This document shows positions 1 through 5,839 of a stretch of 6,123 nt of DNA, one piece after another; the stretch's first letter is position 1; each line of letters begins with the position of its first letter. Where the stretch lies: assembly GCA_023451395.1 (NCBI GenBank), contig JAEXZL010000222.1:1-6123 (forward strand), in the 5' to 3' direction. The position numbers and the translations under genes were made by a program. A model generated the notes under the pieces. The model did no database searches, was not told where the DNA came from, and saw only the letters and a program-made list of their open reading frames with translations. The stretch comes from Bacillota bacterium (GTDB lineage: Bacteria; Bacillota; Clostridia; Clostridiales; Clostridiaceae).

Positions 1-613
1 CAACCAGTATAAGAGCTATTATTGCTACAGGAATTGAGGCCTTTGCCACATCCACTGCTGCAACGGGATAGCCAAGCTCCTCTAGAGCCCCAACAATAAG
101 AAGAACCCCTGAGCTTGCTATGAAAACATTTTGTCCAAAGAAATTACCGTAGTTTTCCATAGCAGCTGCTTCTCCTTTAAGTTTTTCTCTATCTTCCTCA
201 TCTATATCACCATGATTCGCAAGGGCAGCCCCCTGAGTCATAGGCTCTATAAGAGGTCTTATAAACTGTGGATGCCCACCTAATCTTACTGAAAAAGCCG
301 CTGCAATTTCTCTTATAGCAAGATACAAGGATAATATTTTCCCAGTGGTTAATGACTTGGTGCTCTTAATTAAATCTATAGCCTTTTCCTTAAGTCCATA
401 TCTTTCACAGAGTCCAACTACCGGAAGAGTTAGTACAAAAAGCGTCATATATCTGGTGCTTACAAAAGAGGTTCCTAAAACCTCTAAAATCTCTATAAAA
501 TCCATCCCTGCCACTAAGCCTGTAGTAATACCGGAAAGTATAACCACAAATAACGTGTCAAGCTTTAGTGCAAAACCAATAATTACAATGAGTACTCCAA
601 TGAGTTTTATCAT
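1..613 (-). CDS. DUF969 family membrane protein, putative 5-oxoproline transporter subunit (partial, C-terminus outside window)
   Basis: The first 204 residues of an integral membrane protein are present, and the frame is open to the window edge. Hydrophobic segments lie at about residues 2-18, 21-37, 55-68, 92-108, 163-177 and 192-204. The family-like stretches RYMTLFVLTLPVVGL (54-68) and LGGHPQFIRPLIEPM (111-125) are what I recognise as DUF969. Family knowledge: these proteins are usually about 230 residues long, so only a short tail is missing. They are commonly encoded beside a DUF979 protein and pyroglutamyl-peptidase or 5-oxoprolinase genes, and are annotated as 5-oxoproline transporter subunits. 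Those neighbours would lie to the left of position 1. Start choice: the ATG at 613 has AAAGG nine bases upstream; the in-frame ATG at 622 abuts that AAGG and is less likely. The transport role is inferred from family context only. Confidence 0.85.
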   Translation of the reverse strand, partial: MIKLIGVLIVIIGFALKLDTLFVVILSGITTGLVAGMDFIEILEVLGTSFVSTRYMTLFVLTLPVVGLCERYGLKEKAIDLIKSTKSLTTGKILSLYLAIREIAAAFSVRLGGHPQFIRPLIEPMTQGAALANHGDIDEEDREKLKGEAAAMENYGNFFGQNVFIASSGVLLIVGALEELGYPVAAVDVAKASIPVAIIALILV

Positions 614-647
614 TCGTTTCATCCTTTCCTAAGGTTCATTGTAAAGT

Positions 648-677
648 ATTATAATATATTTTTAATAAGTAATCCAA
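648..677 (-). promoter_or_regulatory. Sigma-A type promoter of the DUF969 gene
   Basis: On the minus strand, TTGGAT (672-677) and a perfect TATAAT (648-653) are 18 bases apart. Transcription would start near 641, giving a leader of roughly 28 bases to the ATG at 613. It is the only good promoter match in the spacer. It suggests the transporter genes are transcribed independently of the upstream remnant gene. Confidence 0.7.
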
Positions 678-696
678 GAGCATATTATTAATTTTT

Positions 697-735
697 AAAT
701 AATGTAAAGGTTTATTTAATATATTTACATTATTT
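697..735. repeat. 12-bp perfect inverted repeat upstream of the DUF969 promoter, possible operator
   Basis: AAATAATGTAAA (697-708) and its exact complement TTTACATTATTT (724-735) are separated by 15 bases; the arm centres are 27 bp apart. It lies about 20-60 bp upstream of the -35 box. The stem is almost all A/T and no U-tract follows, so it is a poor terminator. A two-site binding element for a regulator is the more plausible reading, but no known operator consensus was recognised. In such AT-rich DNA a chance origin remains possible. Confidence 0.45.
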
Positions 736-783
736 TAAAGAATAAATCTTAATGTTTATGTTTCCCTTCAGAATCTATATTTT

Positions 784-797
784 AAATCTATAGATTT
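784..797. repeat. 14-bp perfect palindrome after the radical SAM remnant
   Basis: AAATCTATAGATTT reads the same on both strands and begins one base after the stop codon of the remnant reading frame (798-800). There is no loop and no strong T-run, so it would be at best a weak terminator. The half AATCTATA recurs at 772-779. It could be a decayed terminator or a binding site; the function is unknown. Confidence 0.35.
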
Positions 798-1089
798 TTA
801 CTTCTCCAATAAAGATATCACTGTTTTTTCCTTATTAAAAAGCACACAGCCTCCCTAATGATCCTCCATTAATAAGCTGCCATTCCTCAGCTTAAGAAAA
901 AGAAGAGAGGATAAAGCTAACACCTATATTCTTTGCCCCACAAAATACTTTTATCCATTCCTCTAAAAACAATTGCTTTTTATCTTCTTTATCTGTGCAG
1001 GAGCTGTTGCCTCTTGCATAACATCCGGCACAGTTAAGGTTACAGCTGCTAGTTATACGTATAATATATTCAATATACAAAAAAATCAC
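798..1089 (-). pseudogene. Decayed radical SAM protein gene (5' truncated, internal deletion, frameshift and stop)
   Basis: Two pieces of one family remain. The first (1089 to 892) contains SSCNLNCAGCYARG, the CxxxCxxC motif that binds the radical SAM [4Fe-4S] cluster, then EEWIKVFCGAKNIGVSFIL, where intact members continue into the GGEP motif. Here it runs instead into an unrelated SSFS and a stop. The second piece, in another frame from about 910 to 798, reads LKLRNGSLLMEDH, a TAG at 855-857, then GGCVLFNKEKTVISLLEK and a stop. This resembles the C-terminal end of radical SAM/SPASM proteins with a late GGC-[AV]-LF segment. The GGEP region, the rest of the barrel and the auxiliary cluster region are absent, a loss I estimate at well over 150 residues. 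The only start is a GTG (1087-1089) inside the preceding terminator hairpin with no ribosome binding site, so the N-terminus is also missing. The original substrate cannot be told. Confidence 0.75.
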
Positions 1090-1118
1090 AGCATTAAATT
1101 TATAATGCTGTGATTTTT
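1081..1118 (-). terminator. Rho-independent terminator of the oligoendopeptidase gene
   Basis: A 15-bp perfect stem, AAAAATCACAGCATT (1081-1095) with AATGCTGTGATTTTT (1104-1118), encloses an 8-base loop. It begins 16 bases after the TAA stop at 1135. On the minus strand the stem is followed directly by a run of seven T. Its A- and T-rich flanks would also let it work on the plus strand. The 5' end of the radical SAM remnant overlaps it. Confidence 0.9.
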
Positions 1119-1134
1119 ATTCTGTTTCTTTTAT

Positions 1135-2916
1135 TTATAATCTGCTTTCGCTAAGCTCTAAGAACTTATTAATATCCTCTTCTATTATCTTTAAGGATCC
1201 TCTCCAGAAATCCACATCCTTAATGTCTATATTCATAACCTTTGTTACATCAGAAATGTTATTCTTACCAGTTATGGACAAAAGCTTCTCATATTCCTCT
1301 GGGAAACTATCTCCCCTCTTTAAATATTCTGCATAAAGTCCCTTGGCAAATAGAAGTCCAAAAGCATAAGGGAAGTTATAAAAATGAGCTTCTGGGAAGT
1401 AATAATGAGGCTTACATGCCCACATATAAGGATGAAGATATTCTGGATCTAGGCCATCACCATAGGACTCCCTTTGAGCCCTGAGCATTATATCCTGTAG
1501 CTCCTTAGCATTTAAAGCACTTTCCTTTCTTCTTTCAAAGAGCTCACTTTCAAATAAAAATCTTGAATATATATCAACTATTACCTGATTGCAGTCACTA
1601 ATTTCTGCTTCTAATATAGCAAAGGTCTCTTCATCAGTAGCAGTTTTTACTGCTGCCTTTTTAACTATAGTTTCACAGAAGGTGGAAGCAGTTTCTGCTA
1701 AAGGCATGGGATAATCTGAATTTAATACACTTTCCTTCTTTAGACACTCTCCATGGAAACCATGTCCAAGCTCATGAGCCATGGTTATTGCATCACTAAA
1801 GGTATCCCCATGATTTAAGAGGAAGCGGCTTTCTCCTATAAAATGAAGATTGCTACAGAAGGCTCCTCCAATTTTCCCTTCCTTAGGAAGGACATCTATC
1901 CAATTATTATCCACTGCTTTTTTTGCAAAGTCTGCTAAATTATCGCTAAAGGTTCTAAAATTATCTTCTATAAATTCTGCAGATTTTTCATAGGGGAACT
2001 CCATATTTACTTCCCCCATAGGTGCAAACAAATCGTAGAAGGGAAGACCATTCTTATGTCCTAAAAGCTCTCCCTTTCTTCTCATATATTTTCTAAAAAC
2101 AGGGAGACTTTCCTTCATAGCAGTTAGCATTGCATTTAAGGACTCCTCATCCATTCTGGAATTTATGAGACTCTGCTCTAAAACTGACTTATAGCCTCTC
2201 ATATCTCCTATGGTTATAGCTTCTCCTTTAATTCCATTAAGGCTGGCAGCTATGCCATCCTCAGCCTTCTTATAAGAAGCAAGCTCTGCTTCATAGGCTT
2301 TTTTTCTAACCTCTGGATCCTTATCATAAGCCATATTTCTAACTACTGTTAAAGGAAGTGTTTTTGTTCCTTCTCCAAGGTCTATATCCACCATTAAGGT
2401 AGAGGTCAATACATCTCTAAGCTTTGCCCAGGCATTGGAGCCGGTGTTTTGAAGCCTAGCTATAGCAGCCTCTTCTTTCTCACTTAAGAGATATTTACTC
2501 TTCTTTATTAGCTCTCTTAAAACAAAGGAATGCTCCTTTAAAAGCTCTGACAGCTGAAGAGCTTCCTCGAGATTAGGAATACCTCCTATCCATTTTGTAA
2601 GCTTAGCATCAGCCTCAGCTAAAAGGCTTAGCTTGCTCTCTATTATATCTGAATATTTTAAAGCTACCTCATTTTTGGTATCAACACTTAAGGTAAGATT
2701 AACAAAAGCCATAAGCCTATGGAAAAGGTTTGTCTTTTCACTGCTCCATTTCACATACTCCTCAAGCTTTTCCAGTGAGTTTTCATAGGTTCTTGTAAGC
2801 TTTAAAGCCATGTCATTATAACCTTCTATAAACTTATCAAGCCTCTTTACATCATTTTTAAAAGCTTCGCTTTCAAAGGACTCGTATATTTCTTTTAAAC
2901 TCCAATTTAGTTCCAT
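1135..2916 (-). CDS. pepF: M3-family oligoendopeptidase (PepF-like zinc metallopeptidase)
   Basis: A complete 593-residue cytoplasmic zinc peptidase of family M3 (PepF/M3 clade), expected to cut short peptides internally. The zinc site is HELGH (381-385) in AHELGHGFHGE, with Glu382 as catalytic base and Glu408 in PLAETAS as the likely third ligand. The N-terminal half is helical and charged, as in the PepF N-terminal domain that caps the cleft. The C-terminal region CKPHYYFPEAHFYNFPYAFG (501-520) supplies the His and Tyr residues that bind substrate in this family, and DFWRGSLKIIEEDI (569-582) is a typical end. There is no signal peptide or membrane segment. The ATG at 2916 has GGGAGG seven bases upstream. 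Length matches the family and no frame damage is seen. It lies 93 bases after tldE and ends in a strong terminator. Exact substrates are unknown; a general role in recycling peptides is inferred. Confidence 0.93.
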   Translation of the reverse strand: MELNWSLKEIYESFESEAFKNDVKRLDKFIEGYNDMALKLTRTYENSLEKLEEYVKWSSEKTNLFHRLMAFVNLTLSVDTKNEVALKYSDIIESKLSLLAEADAKLTKWIGGIPNLEEALQLSELLKEHSFVLRELIKKSKYLLSEKEEAAIARLQNTGSNAWAKLRDVLTSTLMVDIDLGEGTKTLPLTVVRNMAYDKDPEVRKKAYEAELASYKKAEDGIAASLNGIKGEAITIGDMRGYKSVLEQSLINSRMDEESLNAMLTAMKESLPVFRKYMRRKGELLGHKNGLPFYDLFAPMGEVNMEFPYEKSAEFIEDNFRTFSDNLADFAKKAVDNNWIDVLPKEGKIGGAFCSNLHFIGESRFLLNHGDTFSDAITMAHELGHGFHGECLKKESVLNSDYPMPLAETASTFCETIVKKAAVKTATDEETFAILEAEISDCNQVIVDIYSRFLFESELFERRKESALNAKELQDIMLRAQRESYGDGLDPEYLHPYMWACKPHYYFPEAHFYNFPYAFGLLFAKGLYAEYLKRGDSFPEEYEKLLSITGKNNISDVTKVMNIDIKDVDFWRGSLKIIEEDINKFLELSESRL

Positions 2917-2953
2917 TTTTCATCCTCCCTTAATATATCTTCATAATTTACCA

Positions 2954-2982
2954 TTTATATTACTATGAGTATTTTACCACAA
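2954..2982 (-). promoter_or_regulatory. Probable promoter of the oligoendopeptidase gene
   Basis: On the minus strand, TTGTGG (2977-2982) and TATAAA (2954-2959) are 17 bases apart, giving a predicted leader of about 30 bases. There is no terminator between tldE and this gene, so readthrough from the tldDE promoter may also contribute. The gap holds three GGTAAA(A/T)T-like copies on the minus strand (2945-2952, 2971-2978, 2981-2988), of unknown meaning. Confidence 0.45.
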
Positions 2983-3009
2983 TTTACCCCTTGAACCTAA
3001 GTATTTAAT

Positions 3010-4236
3010 TTATAAACTGCTTATATTCATATCTATAACCAAGGCTCTGTTTTCACAGCTGGGAATCATATAATCCTTTGATACTCCTCTAAAGTCCTCT
3101 CCAAACATATTATATATTTTAGAGGATACCTGAAGGGCTGGAAGTCTTCCTATAATCCTTTCTCCATCAAAAAGTAAGGGCACCTGAACTGGTGTTGCAA
3201 AGCCTCCCTCTTGAGTATAGTCTCCTCCCTGAGCCATTAAAGCTATTATAGCCTCTTCCCCTGCCACAAGCTCCTTTAAGGTTTTGTTACTCACCCCTAT
3301 CTTCATAGGAGGTGCAGTAAGTGTCGGTGGTCCATCAAATTCACACTCTGCCGCTCCAGTAAGTGCATAGCCATATTTTTTAGCAGTTCTCTTATCCGTA
3401 AAGGGACTAACTATTACCCCCTTTTCTATAAGGTTATATCTATAATCCTCATTGACCGTGCCCTCTCCATCAAAGAAAGGTACTTTAACCTCCTGAGGGT
3501 TTCTAGTGCTATAAAGATTAAAGCTGTCGCTGAATTTCTTTTTTCCTAACTCTCCGCTAAAAATAGAGGTTCCACTCCCAAGCTTATTTCCATTTAAATC
3601 CGTCATGAACTTAAGATAAGGCATACTATCCCATTCCATAAAAATAACAGGCATATAACTTTTCTTTCTTATAGGAAGAAGATTATTATAAGCATTACAG
3701 AGCTCATCAATATCCTCAAGTATATTGCTTCTGTTATATTTTCTATTTTCTAATACCCAGAAAAAGCCCTCCAAACCTGCAATGGCTTTATCACTGAACA
3801 TAAGCTCCATATTAACATAGCTATCTCTTGATATAAGCTCAAGGCCTTCTGTATTTTCTAAGGATGTCTCCTTATTTATGAGCTTAATTTTATTATATAT
3901 TCCAAAGCCTTTATGCTTATGGGAAATAATTCTTAATAATTCCTCAACCTCATGAACAAATTCCTCAGAGGAAAGTATTTCCTTAGAATTATCAATGGTC
4001 CTTTTAAGGCCTCTAGAAACTTCATAGTCATAAGGGATTATAAGGTTTTTAAGAGCCCTTTCCTGAAGTTCCCTTTCATTATAGCTGCCTAAGGCTCCTG
4101 CTATACCTAATTTTCCATCTTTATATACCCTAAGTCCTGTTTTTGTTATATCCTTTTTTCTTATGGATTCCAAGGTGTTTGAAGCTATATTTATCGAGGT
4201 CTCTCTCAATCTTTCTATATACTTTTCCTTAATCAT
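3010..4236 (-). CDS. tldE: TldE/PmbA-type subunit of a TldD/TldE metallopeptidase
   Basis: A 408-residue TldD/PmbA family protein, the partner of the TldD encoded just upstream. Family knowledge: TldD and TldE form a heterodimeric peptidase, in Escherichia coli required for maturation of microcin B17 and degradation of CcdA, with the active site in TldD. Here the family fold is shown by FFDGEG (254-259) with the following YRYNLIEKGVIVSPFTDKRTA (about 265-285), the equivalent of the conserved DDEG...LI-NG strand pair, and by GGDYTQEGGF (337-346) near the C-terminus. The position matching the HExxxH helix reads MEWDSMPYLKFM (200-211) and has no metal ligands, as expected for TldE. It is shorter than the roughly 450 residues of the E. 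coli protein and divergent. The start at 4236 follows the tldD stop by 16 bases and has a very strong ribosome binding site, implying translational coupling. The substrate is unknown. Confidence 0.85.
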   Translation of the reverse strand: MIKEKYIERLRETSINIASNTLESIRKKDITKTGLRVYKDGKLGIAGALGSYNERELQERALKNLIIPYDYEVSRGLKRTIDNSKEILSSEEFVHEVEELLRIISHKHKGFGIYNKIKLINKETSLENTEGLELISRDSYVNMELMFSDKAIAGLEGFFWVLENRKYNRSNILEDIDELCNAYNNLLPIRKKSYMPVIFMEWDSMPYLKFMTDLNGNKLGSGTSIFSGELGKKKFSDSFNLYSTRNPQEVKVPFFDGEGTVNEDYRYNLIEKGVIVSPFTDKRTAKKYGYALTGAAECEFDGPPTLTAPPMKIGVSNKTLKELVAGEEAIIALMAQGGDYTQEGGFATPVQVPLLFDGERIIGRLPALQVSSKIYNMFGEDFRGVSKDYMIPSCENRALVIDMNISSL

Positions 4237-4242
4237 AATTAA

Positions 4243-4254
4243 CCCCTTCCTCCT
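4243..4254 (-). promoter_or_regulatory. tldE ribosome binding site overlapping the tldD stop codon
   Basis: The minus strand reads AGGAGGAAGGGG. AGGAGG (4249-4254) overlaps the last two bases of the tldD TAG stop (4253-4255), and AAGGGG (4243-4248) sits six bases before the tldE ATG. Ribosomes ending tldD are thus delivered to the tldE start, which suits production of two subunits in matched amounts. Confidence 0.8.
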
Positions 4255-5599
4255 ATTGAGCCATTAATCCTTGAATTCTTACATAGGGTCCTCCAAAGCC
4301 TACAGGCAGAGGAAATTGCTCCATCTTCCCACAGCCTCCGGTAACAAAGCTTAAAAGCTCTACCTCATTAGAGAGACCATCTATTTTTTTAAGGGTTTCC
4401 ATAACCTTCCCAGTAACTACAGATATATTCACCGGCTCCATAACCTTTCCATTTCTTATTCTATAAGCAAGGCTAGGTGCCAAGGTAAAGGTAGATAGTC
4501 CACTTCCATGGTTAATATCCTCAATTAAAAGTCCGTCCTCTACTTCCCTTATAAGCTCCTCTTTGGTTTTTTCTCCTCTGTCTATATAGGTGGTAGTCAT
4601 CCTTACTATAGGCTCAAAATCAAAGCCTATTGACCTGGCATTTCCTGTAGCCTCCTCTAAAAAATCTCCAGAGGTAGCTGAACTGTGAAGTCTTCCTGAT
4701 AATATACCATTCTTTATTAAATAAGTCTTCCTTGCCCTTGTTCCTTCATCGTCAAATATTGTAAAGCCCGATCCTATTTCATTGCCGTCATCAATTATCG
4801 TTAACAGCTCTGAACCCATAGTATTGCCTAAAGCCCACTGTTTCTTGGCATTTTCATCCCCCTGCATAAAATCTGCTTCACTATTATGCCCAAAGCTCTC
4901 ATGGGCAAAAATACCCGCTGCTAAAGGAGAAAGTATAACTGTATATTCACCTGGCTCTATGGTCTTTCCATTCAGCATAAGATCAATATAAGCATCTATT
5001 TTTTTCTTCAATTCTTCCCTTTGAGAAGCTATATCCTGAAAGCTATTCTCTGCCCTCTGATAAAATCCTTCTATCTGTTTATCTCCAGCTTCACTTTGGC
5101 AGCCGAAATAATAGGATACTCCGCAGCCTTGATAATCCCAGGTAAGCTCTGCCCCCTTGGAAGAATAGAAATTTTTTATCTTTCTTCTATCAATATATCT
5201 AGCCTTCCAATCCTTTATTTCTTTAGTAGTCTCTAAGAGCTCGAAGGCTTCCTTAAGCCTTTCTAACTTATTTTCATTAGGAATCTTGTCCACTTCTCTA
5301 CCCTGAAAATTTAAGTATTCACCTTTGTTAGCTTCTAGCCTTTCTACCACAGGATGTCTATAAATATCTTTAGATGGTCTTGCCATTTCCGCAAGGCTAT
5401 CAAGCTCCTGCTGCACCCTAGAGAGGTCCGTAATAGAACTGTAATACCATCTTTCTCCATCAAAAACTCTTATAAAGGCTCCCTTAAAATTTCTTATGCT
5501 ATTTTCCGTAAGCTCTCCCTTTAAAAAGACTATATTAGTAGTAAAGGTCTCCTCTATCCTCACATCTGAATAAAGATTCTCTGGGAAAGAAAACATCAT
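4253..5599 (-). CDS. tldD: TldD-type catalytic subunit of a TldD/TldE metallopeptidase
   Basis: A 448-residue protein of the TldD/PmbA family carrying its full catalytic signature. HESFGH (233-238) in GIFAHESFGHNSEAD is the HExxxH motif, with His233 and His238 as metal ligands and Glu234 as catalytic base. Cys423 in GGCGK matches the third metal ligand, followed by the typical LPVGFGGPYVRIQGL end. IFDDEGTRARKTYLIKNGIL (281-300) is the conserved DDEG segment. Family knowledge: with TldE it forms a cytoplasmic peptidase that cleaves unfolded or peptide substrates drawn into a channel; in some bacteria it trims RiPP precursors. It is slightly shorter than E. coli TldD (about 480). Two consecutive ATGs open the frame; AGGAGG (5605-5610) is five bases before the first and eight before the second, so either could be used. 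It is the first gene of a tldD-tldE operon. No precursor peptide was seen nearby, so the native substrate is unknown. Confidence 0.93.
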   Translation of the reverse strand: MMFSFPENLYSDVRIEETFTTNIVFLKGELTENSIRNFKGAFIRVFDGERWYYSSITDLSRVQQELDSLAEMARPSKDIYRHPVVERLEANKGEYLNFQGREVDKIPNENKLERLKEAFELLETTKEIKDWKARYIDRRKIKNFYSSKGAELTWDYQGCGVSYYFGCQSEAGDKQIEGFYQRAENSFQDIASQREELKKKIDAYIDLMLNGKTIEPGEYTVILSPLAAGIFAHESFGHNSEADFMQGDENAKKQWALGNTMGSELLTIIDDGNEIGSGFTIFDDEGTRARKTYLIKNGILSGRLHSSATSGDFLEEATGNARSIGFDFEPIVRMTTTYIDRGEKTKEELIREVEDGLLIEDINHGSGLSTFTLAPSLAYRIRNGKVMEPVNISVVTGKVMETLKKIDGLSNEVELLSFVTGGCGKMEQFPLPVGFGGPYVRIQGLMAQ

Positions 5600-5654
5600 T
5601 AATCCCTCCTTTTTCTGTCACTTTGGATATTTATGCCACAATGCCTTAATATTT

Positions 5655-5684
5655 ATTATAACATCAGCATCTTGTAATTACCAA
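5655..5684 (-). promoter_or_regulatory. Promoter of the tldD-tldE operon (extended -10)
   Basis: On the minus strand, TTGGTA (5679-5684) and a perfect TATAAT (5655-5660) are 18 bases apart, and TGT immediately before the latter makes an extended TGnTATAAT. Transcription would begin near 5648, leaving a leader of about 49 bases before the ATG. No riboswitch-like fold is evident in that leader. Confidence 0.75.
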
Positions 5685-5704
5685 ATAATTCAGTTAATTT
5701 TAAG

Positions 5705-5716
5705 GTAAATATTTAC
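5705..5716. repeat. 12-bp palindrome upstream of the tldD promoter, possible operator
   Basis: GTAAATATTTAC is a perfect palindrome centred about 26 bp upstream of the -35 box. On the minus strand it sits within TGTAAATATTTACC. The nine bases TGTAAATAT also occur upstream of the DUF969 promoter (minus strand, 721-729). This could be a regulator binding site, but AT-richness makes chance palindromes likely. Confidence 0.35.
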
Positions 5717-5724
5717 AGCAACTT

Positions 5725-5759
5725 AATAATCCCTATAGAAGATTTCTATAGGGATTATT
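5725..5759 (-). terminator. Strong hairpin, probable terminator of the antiporter gene
   Basis: AATAATCCCTATAGAA (5725-5740) pairs perfectly with TTCTATAGGGATTATT (5744-5759) around a 3-base centre. It lies about 80 bases past the antiporter stop and just ahead of the tldD promoter, the right place to insulate the two units. The minus-strand 3' side ends in ATTATT without a long T-run, whereas the plus strand has a six-T run at 5767-5772. Termination efficiency, and which strand it serves, are therefore uncertain. Confidence 0.65.
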
Positions 5760-5839
5760 CTAAAGCTTTTTTATGCTTTTAAGTTTTCTTTTTATAGCTA
5801 GCTTTTCTATTATAATAAACACTTACCCATTATCATCTA

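Noticed and set aside
345..632. 95-codon plus-strand open frame
   Set aside because: It lies opposite the well-supported DUF969 gene, has no ribosome binding site, and its translation resembles no protein family; it is a shadow.
1053..1064. Palindrome TTATACGTATAA
   Set aside because: It falls within the residual coding sequence of the radical SAM remnant (Tyr-Ile-Ile-Arg-Ile region) and is explained by codons; a regulatory role is not supported.
1242..1484. 80-codon plus-strand open frame
   Set aside because: It is antisense to the conserved C-terminal domain of the oligoendopeptidase and shows no independent coding signal.
4782..5236. Two plus-strand open frames of about 70 codons
   Set aside because: Both are antisense to the catalytic half of tldD, with serine- and leucine-rich shadow composition and no start signals.
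5762..5779. Weak AAAGC/GCTTT hairpin near the plus-strand T-run
   Set aside because: Only five base pairs around an AT-rich loop; far weaker than the adjacent 16-bp hairpin and not a credible terminator by itself.
5600..5839. Search for a small RiPP precursor or leader peptide upstream of tldD
   Set aside because: Both strands give only peptides of fewer than 15 codons, none with a ribosome binding site, so nothing can be called.
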